DNA of 64,000 nt, from the NCBI GenBank assembly GCA_038025085.1, contig CM076143.1, positions 12,051,001 to 12,115,000 of the forward strand. Reading direction: 5' to 3'. The stretch's first letter is position 1. Each line of letters starts with the position of its first letter. This document shows positions 1 to 10,558 of the stretch, piece by piece. A model generated the notes under the pieces. It was given only the letters and a program-made list of their open reading frames with translations, searched no databases and was not told the origin of the DNA. Source of the DNA: Tetragonia tetragonoides (lineage: Eukaryota > Streptophyta > Magnoliopsida > Caryophyllales > Aizoaceae). A program made the position numbers and the translations under genes.

Positions 1-2
1 AT

Positions 3-360
3 CTCGCCTCACGCAAAATCATCATCTCCCGCTATGTGATCTTCGATGAGTCCACCTTCCCTTTCTCCACTTTCACCCCTCCCACTTCATCCTCCTATGA
101 ATTCCTAGACGACCCGGACCCTTCCCCTCTCTCCCACATTCTTCTTGACCCACCTCGGGCTAGTCTGCACGCCCCACCTCACCCTCCACCTACCCCGCCA
201 CCCTCCACTTCGAGCCTTCCTGCCACGGCACCTCCCTCCCCCGCCATGGCCGCCACACCTACGGGGGTGACAACTCCTTCCCCCCCTCCGTCTCCTCGGT
301 CTCCCCCGAGCTACCCTCCGGCCTCCCCCGAGCTACCCTCCGGCCTCCCCCTTACCCACG
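3..360 (+). pseudogene. copia integrase C-terminal tail and proline-rich spacer, upstream frame
   Basis: Frame 3 reads the end of the integrase region (KIIISRYVIFDESTFPF) and then a Pro/Ser/Thr-rich spacer. It belongs to the same polyprotein as the RT frame but is out of register with it by one base. The frame stays open to 557 by chance because the DNA is C-rich. The 22-bp tandem duplication inside it accounts for the whole shift. Confidence 0.75.
308..351 (+). repeat. 22-bp exact tandem duplication inside copia spacer
   Basis: Two identical 22-bp units (308-329 and 330-351) lie head to tail. Because 22 is one more than a multiple of three, the duplication moves the reading frame from the upstream integrase register to the downstream RT register, exactly the shift observed. 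Confidence 0.9.
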
Positions 361-2067
361 GTGTCCCCCACCGAGCCTATCACCCCGTCTCCTCCCCCCC
401 AACCACCTCTTCCCCCACCTCCCCCCCAAAACCGTGTGACCACTCGCAGTCAACTCGGTGTCTTCAAACCAAAGAAAATCTTCGACCTTCATGTCTCTAC
501 CTCCTCCTCCCCCTTTCCTTCTCCTCTTCCCCGCTCACATGTCCAGGCATTAAATGACCAAAACTGGTGGGCTGCTATGCGGTTTGAATATGATGCTCTT
601 ATCAAAAATAATACTTGGGACTTGGTACCCCGACTCCCAGAGGTCAATGTGGTTAGCTCAATGTGGCTGTATAAGCACAAGTTCAACTCAGATGGGTCCC
701 TAGTACGCCACAAGGCTCGTGTGGTGGCTAATGGAAAATCCCAACGCCCTGGTATTTATTACGATGAGACCTTCAGCCCTGTGGTCAAGCCTGCTACCAT
801 TCGATCTGTCCTTAGTTTGGCCTTGTCTCGAACCTGGCCCATTCACCAGCTCGATGTCAAGAATGCCTTTCTCCATGGGAATCCCCATGAGACAGTCTAT
901 ATGCATCAGCCCCCTGGATTCCATGACTCTGTTCATCCTGACTATGTCTTCAGGTTACGCAAATTCCTCTATGGATTGAAACAAGCTCCTCGGACTTGGT
1001 ACCAAAGGTTTGCGGAATACATGGGCTGTATTGGATTCAGGAACAGCAAATCTGATACCTCCCGCTTTGTGTACAGGCAGGGTGATATTGCACATCTTCT
1101 CTTATATGTTGATGACATTGTTCTTACAGCTTCCTCGGATGCTCTCCTTCGGCAGATCATTACATCTCTCAGCACCGAGTTCGCCATGACTGACCAGGGT
1201 CCCCTTCACTACTTCCTTGGCATCACGGCTACTCGGAACAACGCAGGGTTATTCCTCTCTCAGCAGAGGTATGCTCTTGAGATTATTGAGCGTGCTCATA
1301 TGTCCGAATGTAAGCCCTGCATCACTCATGTGGACACAAAGTCCAAACTTGGCCACGATGGACCCCCAGTCGCGGACCCTTCATTATTTCGCATCTTGGC
1401 TGGGGCGCTACAGTACCTCACTTTCACTCGGCCTGACATCTCGTATGGGGTGCAGCAGATTTGCCTATACATGCATGACCCTCGGGAGCCTCACTTCCTG
1501 GCTCTTAACCGCATTCTGAGCCATATCCAGGGCACCCCGGACTTTGGTTTGCAGTTATACCCATCTGCCACTACTGAACTCACTGCGTATTCGGACGCCG
1601 ACTGGGCCGGATGCCCGGACTCGCGTCATTCCACTTCCGGGTACTTTGTCTTCTTGGGTGACAACCTCATATCCTGGTCCTCTAAACGCCAGGGTACTGT
1701 CTCCTGCTCAAGTGTCGAGGCCGAGTATCGTGGCGTTGCCAATGCAGTAGCCGAGACCTGCTGGCTTCGCAACCTTCTTGTTGAGCTCCAGTGTCCACTT
1801 GCCCGTGCTACCATGGTCTATTGTGACAACGTTAGTGCAGTCTACCTCTCCATTAACCCAGTTCAGCACCAGCGCACGAAACACATTGAGATTGACATAC
1901 AGTTTGTTCGAGAGAAGGTTGCTATTAGTCATGTTCGGGTCATTCATGTGCCCTCTAGTTCTCAGTACGCTGACATCTTTACTAAGGGCCTTCCTTCCAC
2001 TCTGTTTAATGACTTTCGCTCCAGTCTGAGCGTTCGTCGTTCTCCCGCTCAGACTGCGGGGGTGTGA
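361..2067 (+). CDS. copia pol: reverse transcriptase and RNase H (C-terminal part of polyprotein)
   Basis: This long open frame encodes the copia reverse transcriptase (RVT_2 family), which copies element RNA into cDNA in cytoplasmic particles, followed by RNase H. Visible motifs: NTWDLVPRL and KHKFNSDGSLVRHKARVV at the RT start, QLDVKNAFLHG, YGLKQAPRTWYQRF, the catalytic YVDD at about residue 249, and the RNase H blocks YSDADWAGCPDSRHSTSGY, SSVEAEYR and RTKHIEIDIQFVRE. The stop codon overlaps the start of the 3' LTR, as usual in copia. The ATG at 361 is only the first one in this frame; the polyprotein really enters from upstream in another frame, broken by the 22-bp duplication at 308-351. 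All key RT and RNase H residues I can check are present. Confidence 0.92.
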   Translation: MSPTEPITPSPPPQPPLPPPPPQNRVTTRSQLGVFKPKKIFDLHVSTSSSPFPSPLPRSHVQALNDQNWWAAMRFEYDALIKNNTWDLVPRLPEVNVVSSMWLYKHKFNSDGSLVRHKARVVANGKSQRPGIYYDETFSPVVKPATIRSVLSLALSRTWPIHQLDVKNAFLHGNPHETVYMHQPPGFHDSVHPDYVFRLRKFLYGLKQAPRTWYQRFAEYMGCIGFRNSKSDTSRFVYRQGDIAHLLLYVDDIVLTASSDALLRQIITSLSTEFAMTDQGPLHYFLGITATRNNAGLFLSQQRYALEIIERAHMSECKPCITHVDTKSKLGHDGPPVADPSLFRILAGALQYLTFTRPDISYGVQQICLYMHDPREPHFLALNRILSHIQGTPDFGLQLYPSATTELTAYSDADWAGCPDSRHSTSGYFVFLGDNLISWSSKRQGTVSCSSVEAEYRGVANAVAETCWLRNLLVELQCPLARATMVYCDNVSAVYLSINPVQHQRTKHIEIDIQFVREKVAISHVRVIHVPSSSQYADIFTKGLPSTLFNDFRSSLSVRRSPAQTAGV

Positions 2068-2238
2068 TAGATAATGTAATTATTAGGAAATTAATATTGT
2101 AAATACTTTATAGTTTCCTTATTAGCTTAGGCTTGTATCTAGGCCCATTATCTTGTAACCTAGTCTGTAATCCCTCAGTATATATTCTTAATGATAGACA
2201 ATAAACCCTCAAGGGGAATTTACCAAACAATAATATCA
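2065..2238 (+). repeat. 3' LTR of the copia element (174 bp)
   Basis: The LTR begins TGATA right after the polypurine tract and ends TATCA, a perfect 5-bp terminal inverted repeat of the TG...CA type. It is short, as in many copia families. It contains an AT-rich, TATA-like stretch (CAGTATATATTC) and an AATAAA signal near 2200. Confidence 0.85.
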
Positions 2239-2325
2239 TATATGGGACATTTTCAAAAAAAGTGACCCACACATCTATAAAATGATATCCCCCTCTCGTT
2301 GGGAAAAGTTTTTGTGTATAATTAA

Positions 2326-2523
2326 GCCCTGTTCTTTTTGTCGATTTCATACTGCATTCTCTTCCGTCCCGTTCCATTCCAAACGTTCCTTTCCGCATTC
2401 TGTACTTCATTTTGTCTCACATTTTTTCAATTATCTGCGCCGCGCCGTTCCGTTCTGTTCCGTTCCAATCCGTTCCATTCCGTTCCTCACCGTCCTGCAC
2501 CATTCCGTGGAAGAGAACAGGGC
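2326..2523. mobile_element. MITE, about 198 bp, TIR GCCCTGTTCT
   Basis: The ends GCCCTGTTCT and AGAACAGGGC are perfect 10-bp inverted repeats. The interior is built of degenerate CGTTCC/CATTCC units and contains TTCATTTTGTCTCACATTTT, which recurs in the element at 62143-62307. There is no coding potential. The superfamily is uncertain: flanking TAA and TTA hint at PIF/Harbinger, but the target duplication is not clean. Confidence 0.65.
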
Positions 2524-3057
2524 CTTATTGTGTGTTAGTTAGCAAAAGCAATTCAAAAAGTAGATTCACACTTGAGATCCACATAAGGTATTGTTTAACA
2601 CAAACAGGAATGCGATTATTTATTACAATATTTCTTAAAACACCCTTTCAACACAAAATTATGATTTTCCTCTTTATCTCTAATCTCTCCATTATTGTTC
2701 ACCCAATATTATCGTAACTCGTAAGGAATTGAATTAAATCACCATGAACCATATTTGTGATAAGTTAGGGTTAAAAATCTGACCATGTATTTGATATTGA
2801 TACCAGATATCACCAAACTTGAAATAATCAATTTATCAACTCTGTTTTTTTTTTTTTTTTTGTGTGGTGATAATCAATTTATCAACTAAACGAAAAGGAC
2901 TGGAAATAATTGATTCGCTTAATTCCATGGGTCGTACTTCAATTTATAGCGACCTGAGAACTAATGTGATCCTTTCTTCTTTTTTTTTTTTTTTTGGCTT
3001 TTGCTGTCAACGGGGCTCTATTGCTAGCATCATTGATCTCGTGTTTAATTATTTTTT
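2524..3057. other. AT-rich intergenic stretch
   Basis: No gene seen. It holds two poly-T runs (about 2845-2862 and 2980-2995). The 5' edge of the LINE lies somewhere near 3050 but no boundary is visible. Confidence 0.6.
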
Positions 3058-3702
3058 TTGTTGGGGAATGCGAATTTTATGGAAACTATTAATGACCAAA
3101 ATATGGATTTCGAATCCACTCCTGTAGAGCCTATTTTGAAGCAAAATCCTATGTTTAAGGGAAGTTTCCTTAATGGTATTTCTAGCATTATTGAGCTGTC
3201 ACCACTTCATCCCAATTTCCAAAAAACTCATCCTTCACCCAGGGTAAATAACCAAAAGAAAGCCCTAAACCAAGTCAATAACCAAGCTAACAATATGCCA
3301 CCCCCCGTGCCTCATCCTTCGCCATCTAACCCTATCTCCTCTTCCAAATCACCCGTGTTCCCACAAAGACAACCCAAGGAAAACCTCACCCCATTCTCTG
3401 GAGGAACAGACCACCACAAATTCACAGCCTTCCCACGCAACCCTCTCTCCCTTATCGACCCCCATGGCCTTCCCCCACAACAGAAACACCCAGGGACCCA
3501 TGCCGACCACCCACCTCATCGAGCACCACCTAGCCCTAGTGGTAACTCATCCGACCTTGGAACCCCACCTGGGGATCCTCCCACCACTCGCTTACAAGAT
3601 GATAGTGGAGTTCAAGCCAATCTCGATCAACTCAACCCCTCGGGATCTTGTATGCAAAATGTCCATGCCGAACAAGATGGAAGACGTAGTTTCACGTCTT
3701 AG
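3058..3702 (+). pseudogene. LINE A ORF1-like proline-rich segment
   Basis: An open frame of 214 codons, rich in Pro, Ser, Asn and His, lies just 5' of and overlapping the endonuclease frame in another register. Its position fits the C-terminal part of a plant LINE ORF1 (RNA-binding, gag-like). The N-terminal DUF4283-like domain and zinc knuckle that such proteins carry are absent, which argues for 5' truncation. The assignment rests on position and composition only. Confidence 0.5.
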
Positions 3703-4606
3703 ATGCCATTCCTTTCCCCAAACCTCACCAGTTTTTATGGATAATAATAATAACAATCCAAATTTTATTCCTTCTCTCCACCAACTCAATATGCTAGTGT
3801 GGAATGTCCGTGGGGCTGGAAGTCGGGAATTTCTCAATACCTTGCGAGAATTTATCCGTCTCTATAAACCCAAAGTTCTGGCCCTCGTTGAGACTTGGAT
3901 TAGTGGTGATCATGCTGACCAAGTTTGCAACCAGATTGGTTATGATGGTCGACTTCGAGTCGACGCTGAAGGATTTCGGGGAGGTATTTGGCTTCTCTAG
4001 AAAACTGAAGATGTGTTTATAACTCCTATATCCCTCCACCCTCAACATATCACTATTGAAGTCACTCGTCGAGGAGAAACTCCTTGGGTCTTCACGGCTA
4101 TTTACGCTTCTCCCAACCCAGCCTTACGGGAAAACCTTTGGGATGTGCTTCGTAACTTTGCACGTCACAATAACCGACCTTGGTTGCTTGCGGGGGACTT
4201 CAATGAGACTCGATCCCTTGAAGAACGCTCGGGTAATTCTAATGGTATGAGGCGTCGATGTCAGAACTTTAATGACGGGATTGATGAACTAGCGCTCCTA
4301 GAACTTAACTTCACAGGCCCAAAATACACTTGGAGCAGAGGTAAGACTCCCCGTACTTACTCAGCTGCTCGCTTGGATAGGGCCCTTTGTAATGGTGATT
4401 GGCGCCATCGCTTTGAAGGAGCCTCTGTTAGACACCTCTTGGCTAATCGATTGGATCATACTCCGCTTTTGATTATCCCTTCCGGATTTGTTCCCATATC
4501 CACCAATGATCGTCCCTTCCGCTTCCAAGCTGCGTGGTTGCTCCACGATCAATTCCAAGACTTTTTGAATACCCATTGGCGTGACTCGATGGAACTCACT
4601 GCTTGA
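3464..4606 (+). pseudogene. LINE A ORF2, endonuclease domain
   Basis: The APE-like endonuclease nicks target DNA to prime reverse transcription. Motifs in one frame: MLVWNVRGAG (about 3791), LALVETWISG, LLAGDFNETR, FTGPKYTWSRG, ARLDRALCN and NRLDHTPLLI. The last is the usual SDHxPL block with Ser replaced by Leu. A TAG stop at 3998-4000 splits the domain and a TGA at 4604-4606 ends it. The same frame continues beyond, so this is one broken ORF2. Confidence 0.85.
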
Positions 4607-7600
4607 TTGCATAAACTGTCCTTCGAACTCATGATTTGGAATAAGGAGGTTTTTGGAAATCTTTTTCGTAACAAGAATCGGGTGTGGGCTCGTCTTGAGG
4701 GTGTCCAAGCAAGATTTGCCCAACAACCTAATCGTCACCTCATTGAGTTGGATAGACAGCTGCGTAATGAATTGGACTAAGTCCTGGAACAGATTCATCT
4801 CTTTTGGGCTCAAAAGGCGAGAGAAGATTACCTCGTCGATGGTGATCGTAACACTAAATATTTCCATGCTAGTGCCATTGTTCGTCGCAAGCTTAATCGG
4901 GTCGAAGGCTTGCAAACTACAGATGGCTTATGGGTCTGGGATCCACCAGAATTGAAGAATATGGTCCTAAATTATTTTAGGACTCTTTATACTGAGCCTC
5001 CGTCTCCTGCAGGTACCCCACGGGTGAATACTGCCTTGATTTGTAACAAATTTCCTATATTCACCTCTGATGAATTCCATGCTCTTGCTAAACATTTTCG
5101 TGGAGAAGAAATCAAATATGCTCTTGATGGTATGGGCCCTTATAAAGCTCCGGGCCCGGATGATTTTCAAGCGGTGTTCTTTCAACGTAACTGGGATACA
5201 GTTAAAGGAAGTGTTATTGACGTCACAGTGAATATCTTGAATGGGGCTTCCCTACCCGAGCGTTTGAACGAAACTATGTTAGTACTCATACCAAAGGTGG
5301 AGAATCCACAGAGCGTTACTCAACTCCGACCGATAAGCCTTTGCAACGTGGCTTTCAAATTGGTCACGAAGGCTATTGTTAATCGATTGAAGGCTATCTT
5401 ACCCAAAGTGATTTCTCCTAATCAAGCGAGTTTTGTTCATGGACGACAAAATTTCTGACAATGTCGTGATTGTCCAAGAAGTCCTTCACTCCATGCGAAC
5501 AAGTGGGCATAACAAAGCGATGATGGCCATTAAAATCGACCTTGAAAAAGCTTATGACCGTATTCGATGGCCATTTCTTCGAGACACTCTTATGGATCTC
5601 CAACTCCCACAACACCTAGTGGAAGTGATTATGAACTGTGTTACGTCATGTTCTATGAGAGCACTTTGGAATGGTAGCCTCACGGACTCGTTTCAACCCT
5701 CGCACGGAGTGCGCTAAGGTGACCCGCTCTCCCCATATTTATTTGTTCTTTGTATGGAGAGGCTTGCTCACGTAATTTAGGAAGCCACGAGGGTGGGCGA
5801 ATGGAGACCAGTTGCTCTTAGCCATGGAGGACCCGAGCTCACTCACCTCTTTTTTGCGGATGACCTCGTCCTCTTTCGGGAGGCCTCTCCCCAACAAGCT
5901 GAAGTCATTAATAAGTGCCTCAATATTTTTTGTGAAGCCTCGGGACACAAAGTGAGCTACACTAAATCTTGTGTCTTGTTTACGAAAGCTGTGAACGAAG
6001 ACTTGGCTCAGGAGATCAGTGCTACACTTGGTATCCCGTCTACGGATGATCTGGAACGTTATCTTGGCATGCCTACCTTGTCTAAGAGAGTGACCAAAGA
6101 TAATTATCATCATATAGTATCTAAGGTTAACTCACGACTCGCTGGTTGGAAGACGAAATGTCTTTCACTAGCAGGAAGAGCCACTCTAACTCAGGCTACG
6201 CTCTCGTCCCTCCCATATTACTCGATGCAAACATCCCTTCTTCCTCGATCAATCTGTAACGAAGTGGATAAAAAATGTAGAGGGTTTCTTTGGGGAAGCA
6301 CAGATGAGCAAAGGAAAATACACTTGGTCAAGTGGGATACAGTTACGAAACCCAAAGTCGAAGGCGGCCTTGGTCTCAAATCTATGAGACAATCTAACAT
6401 AGCCTTCCCTGCCAAGTTGGGGTGGCGAGTTATGAATGAGCCTACAAGCCTGTGGTCGCGTGTCATTAGACACAAATACTGCCATGGAACGAACGAGGTG
6501 GATATGTTCCAACCAAGGAGGGAGTGTTCACACACTTGGAGAAGTATTATTCATGGCGTGCCCTTACTCCAAAAAGGGATGATGTCTTCGATTGGGAATG
6601 GGACTACTACTCTTTTTTGGTACCATAACTGGGCCATAGCAGACCCATTGAACAAGCATGCCCTAGCAGCCATCGATGATGATGTTTCTTATCTCACAGT
6701 GGCGGAGCTATGGGGGGCAGATGGGTGGATGTGGGACAAGTTTTCCCATCTCCTCCCTCCAGAAATTCTGCAAAAAATTGCATCCCACCAAGCTGTTGAA
6801 AGCCACGGCCCTGACAGATTCTATTGGAGAGGCTCGAGTTCAGGTAATTTCACTATTGGCTCCGCAAGTGAAATCTTAAGGGATGAGAATCCTCCTTCTC
6901 CACATGTGTGTTGGAAGGAGATTTGGAGGGTTAAAGCTCCTCAAAAATGTCGCACTTTTCTTTGGCTCTCTTTACACGAAAGTTTTTTGTGTAACTTAAA
7001 TAGAATGAAGAGAAATCTCTCTCAATCTTCCTGTTGCTCAGACTGTGGTCACCCCATTGAGGATTGCCTACATGTGATTCGCGACTGCCCAAGGGCTGCT
7101 GAAGTCTGGTCCATGCTCCAACCACAAATGGAGTATGATGAGTTCTTCAGTTCCCCGCTCGAGACATGGATTAAGAATAATTTGCAGGCACCAGATACTT
7201 GGGCTACGATCTTCACTCTTGGGATTTGGTGGTTGTGGCGTTGGAGAAATGCCAGGTCCTTTGGCGAACCCGAGAATATCCCTGCTAATAGAAGACAATT
7301 CATTCTCAACTTAGCTGCTGACTATGTTTCCATTGATGAGAGACGTGGAGCTCTCGCAAATTCTGGTAAACGCAAACGCACGGAAGTTAATGTCCGGTGG
7401 GACTCTCCTCAGGGTGGATGGATAAAGATCAATACTGACGGGGCGTCTCGTGGCAACCCGGGGCTAGCAGGTGGTGGTGGCATCATACGCAACCATTATG
7501 GCGCTTTTGTGTTGGCCTTTGCAATGAAGTGTGGATGGTGCTCTTCCTTTCGTGCCGTGCTCATGGCTGCACTACGTGGTCTACTCCTTGCTCGGGATAA

Positions 7601-7913
7601 TGGCTTTACCAAACTTATTTTGGAAGTCGACTCTGAACTAGTTGTGAATGGCCTTCGAGAGGACCCCTCACCATGGAATCCTCACTATTTTTTGATTATT
7701 CAATGTCATGGCCTTCTTGTCCAAGAGGATTGGGAGGTTCGAATTCGACATGTCTACCGTGAAGCAAACCAAGCTGCAGATTGGATGGCCAACCTTAGTT
7801 TTGATAATCCTAGTCAATTTTCAACTTTTAATAGCCCGCCTGTGGGTCTTAATGCTTTGCTCTTTGCTGATAATGTTGGAGGTACTAAGCCTCGTAGTGT
7901 TCCCGTAGCTTAA
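4607..7913 (+). pseudogene. LINE A ORF2, reverse transcriptase, zf-RVT and RNase H
   Basis: The RT is readable as KAPGPDDFQAVFFQ, LRPISLCNVAFKLVTKAI, KIDLEKAYDRI, GDPLSPYLFVLCMERL and HLFFADDLVLFRE. Lesions are a TAA at 4778-4780, a one-base shift near 5445-5450 and stops at 5715-5717 and 5778-5780. From 5793 to 7913 the frame is open for 706 codons: the RT thumb, then CSDCGHPIEDCLHVIRDC (zinc-binding), then RNase H with INTDGASRGNPG, LEVDSELVV and HVYREANQAADW. The second RNase H catalytic position, Glu in family members, is Val here (FRAVLMAALRG), so RNase H would probably be inactive. Confidence 0.88.
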
Positions 7914-7925
7914 TAAACTTATTTA

Positions 7926-7938
7926 AGGGCTTTGCCCT
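7926..7938 (+). other. LINE A 3' stem-loop
   Basis: AGGGC-TTT-GCCCT, 5-bp stem with 3-nt loop, lies 13 nt before the terminal homopolymer tract. The same stem occurs at the LINE tail at 63710-63722. In some LINEs a 3' hairpin is recognised by the reverse transcriptase; that role here is inference. Confidence 0.55.
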
Positions 7939-7966
7939 CCATTACACCCAATTTTTTTTTTTTTTA

Positions 7967-9599
7967 AATAAAAATGCTTCTTTAGTTTTTGTTCGATGCA
8001 ATTTGTGTTTTTGCTCATTGCGCCTTTGTTCAACCAATACTTCATCAATAAGATTTTTTTTTCCCCTCAAGAAAAAAAATTATTATTGAAGTATTGATTA
8101 AATTCAATGCGACATTTGATGATTAGCTGTTTTTATGGTTAGTTCTAGGGCTAGTGTAGGTTGCTGCTGCGAGTTCAATGCAATGAAAGAAACCCACATC
8201 AAAATAAAAAATTGTTGACTTTTTTTTTTTGTAAAGTAAGGAGGGTGACTCGAGTTATTTCGAGATAAAGGTTTAGAAGCAAGTGGCCACGTCTTTGAAG
8301 GAAATGAAAATCCCAAATGTTTCTAGTAGCATTCGAATTTCGATGGTGAGGGAATGAACACGTACTACAAGGCTGAATACTATTAGACTAGCATAGTTGG
8401 TTGTGATTCTTGTGAGATTAGATTTTATGACAAAGGTCATAGGTTCACTTTCCACTGAACCCTCTTTGGTAAGTCTGTTTGCAAGATTTATCTTGTTGGC
8501 TTGCCTGTTGTGTGTGGTTTGCATTCTATTGTATACATTAGTGATTTGTCCATTGCACACTTTAAGAGTAGTGGCTGCGGGTTTTGTTAGAGTTAGTCTT
8601 TAATGTTAGTAGAAGTTGAGAAGTCTCACATTGGTGGGAAAAGAGAAAGAGAGCCTAGTAATTATGGGATATTAATGGACTACGGAAGTACTTTTATAAT
8701 TTCAATTCAAACTATGAAAGTACAGGCATAGACACAACCTGGTCCTACCTTTTGAATGAGTTGGCACGACATGAATTACAATAACTATAAACACGACACG
8801 GTATGGCACCGTAGTAAAACATAAATGCATGACACGAGCACGATCCAATCATTGACATGCAACCATCTTTATCTGAGACTTATTTTGGGGGGGGTCCCCG
8901 ATTGTTTTCTTCTTTTTCCTTCTCTTTCTTGAGGGAAATGCCGGGATTGATTTTCTCAGTTTTACACATTAAAATAATTGGCACAATTGGAATGATACTG
9001 TTACGATAATTTAGAGGTCATGAATTCTAATGATGGCAAATCTATATATTTGAATTAGAAAATGATGCATTGGAAGTGAATAAGGGTCTCTTCTGTTTAC
9101 ATGTTTTTAACTAAATTTATGTGCACAATACTGAACTGAATTGAATTTTTTTGAACTAAATTAATTTTTACTTATTTCACAATAACAAAGAGTAAAATTG
9201 TACTTTAATTTACCAAATTGAACTGAATTTTTCTGAACTCAACTCCTTATTTACTGAATTGAACTAAAATTTTCTGAATTGAACTGACATTTACTGAATC
9301 TTTGAGGGCAAAGTTGAAAAGAAAATAGCCAGTGACCAACGAAATAGGAGTATGACACATGACATGTCAAAACATGAAGAACTTTATGCAGATATAGAAT
9401 TATAGACTGATTAGAGTGCAATTTGGTGAAAACTACCTCCAAAGTCCCAGTTTTTGTCCATTTTCTATTGAATGGTTGCTATATGTTCAGTACCAACTTA
9501 AAAGTTGATTCTACCTTGTAAATCACCCCTTAAATGAAAATACGGCCAACTTTTTATTTTTCTATCTGATTTTCCTTCACATAACTTGCACAGGTCACT
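7967..9599. other. gene-free AT-rich DNA with AACTGAA-rich patch
   Basis: No supported gene. The stretch 9110-9295 is a patchwork of AACTGAATT-like units in both orientations, resembling a decayed MITE. Around 8610-8640 there is a GAGAAGTCTCACATTGG-like segment reminiscent of the LTR start of small plant LTR elements, too short to call. Confidence 0.5.
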
Positions 9600-10505
9600 T
9601 AAAACACAAAACTGCTTATTGACCATTTTGCTTTGGACATTACCTCCTTTGACCAATCTAATTACCTTTATTCCTTACCCTCAACCTAGTTAATGAAATT
9701 ACGACATTATATTTTCCTTTTTTGTTTTTCACCCACCGACCAACCCATCGTAATTTAATTTCCTTCCATTGTTCTCCCCCCCCCCCACCATATCATCATC
9801 ATCTCTCTTCTCTTTCTCTTTGTATTTTCTTTTAATTTGTTGCTCTGTAAAATCTGACACTCTCTCTCCTCTCGCTCGTGTTTTCGCATCTCTCTTCTTC
9901 TGGGCCCGACGAAAAAATGTCTCCCTGGGTTTTTCTTCATTTTAAATTTGGCAAGAGAGACTATTTTGTCACATATGCAAATTGGAGGCCATGAAGAAGG
10001 GGTTGAACGGGAGTTTGACATCCTTCACCTTTCAATATCAACAGACTTAAATCAAGCCCAACTCAAAGTAAGGCAAAATCAACCAAAAAATGGCAACATG
10101 TGGGTTCATTTTGCTGAATTTGGGGGAAAAACCCTAATTCAGTACAAAAATGGGGAGAAAACAGAAAAACATAAGAGAGAGAAAGATATGACTGTGAATG
10201 AGAGGAGAGAAAATCAAAATCAAACAGAGAAAGATAGAGGGGGAGAGGTCAAAGGCATAATCTGGAGTTCTCAAGTTTCGTGGTCAGAGATGGTAAATGA
10301 AGAAGGTCAACAATCGCAGAAAGAGGGGATGGGGGAAATAATTTGAAGGTTCATATCATTTGTGCATAAGGATTTCTTAATTGGGGGTGAAGTGATTACT
10401 TCTGTAAGTTAGGTCATTAATTAGTCAATTAATTAATGGGGATAAAGGGTCAAATGGGTAATTAAATTGGTCAAATAGGGGGGTTCAATTAAATTGACAT
10501 GTGCT
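9600..10505. mobile_element. possible inverted-repeat element (weak)
   Basis: The left side (TTTGACCAATCTAATTACC, about 9649-9667) resembles the reverse complement of the right side (TTTGACCAATTTAATTACC, about 10460-10478). The pyrimidine-rich left interior (9780-9900) mirrors the purine-rich right interior (10165-10250). The arms are imperfect and the ends are not clear. No coding capacity is recognised; the open frame 9948-10346 is low-complexity, purine-rich sequence. Confidence 0.35.
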
Positions 10506-10558
10506 TCACACGTGAGGGCAAAATGGGAATTCAAGTAACCCAAAAATAAACATACAAC

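Larger units (their letters stand above)
1..2238 (+). mobile_element. Ty1/copia LTR retrotransposon, 3' part (5' part lies outside the window)
   Basis: The window opens inside the pol gene of a copia element. Position 3 onward reads a typical integrase-to-RT linker (ISRYVIFDESTFPF), then a proline-rich spacer, reverse transcriptase, RNase H, a polypurine tract (CTGCGGGGGTG, about 2054-2064) and a short 3' LTR. Gag, protease and most of integrase must lie to the left of position 1. The domain order integrase-RT-RNase H is that of copia, not gypsy. The RT/RNase H part is open over 568 codons, so the insertion is fairly young, but a tandem duplication shifts the frame in the spacer. The 5' LTR and target duplication cannot be seen. 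Confidence 0.93.
3058..7966 (+). mobile_element. L1-type LINE with RNase H domain (LINE A), decayed
   Basis: This is a non-LTR retrotransposon in the plus direction. In order it shows a proline-rich ORF1-like region, an APE-type endonuclease, a reverse transcriptase, a zinc-binding zf-RVT segment and a C-terminal plant RNase H. Its 3' end has a small stem-loop (7926-7938) and a homopolymer tract (7952-7965). No CCHC zinc knuckle is visible in ORF1, so the 5' end is probably truncated. At least five in-frame stops and one frameshift break ORF2, so the copy is dead. An oddity is that the terminal tract is poly-T followed by AAATAAAAA rather than simple poly-A. Confidence 0.92.

Noticed and set aside
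3464..4000. Treating the whole 178-codon frame as a separate gene
   Set aside because: Its second half is the LINE endonuclease and its first half is out-of-frame ORF1 DNA.
9948..10346. Open frame of 132 codons, purine-rich
   Set aside because: Composition is low-complexity Glu/Lys/Arg, there are no motifs, and it lies in a possible inverted-repeat element.
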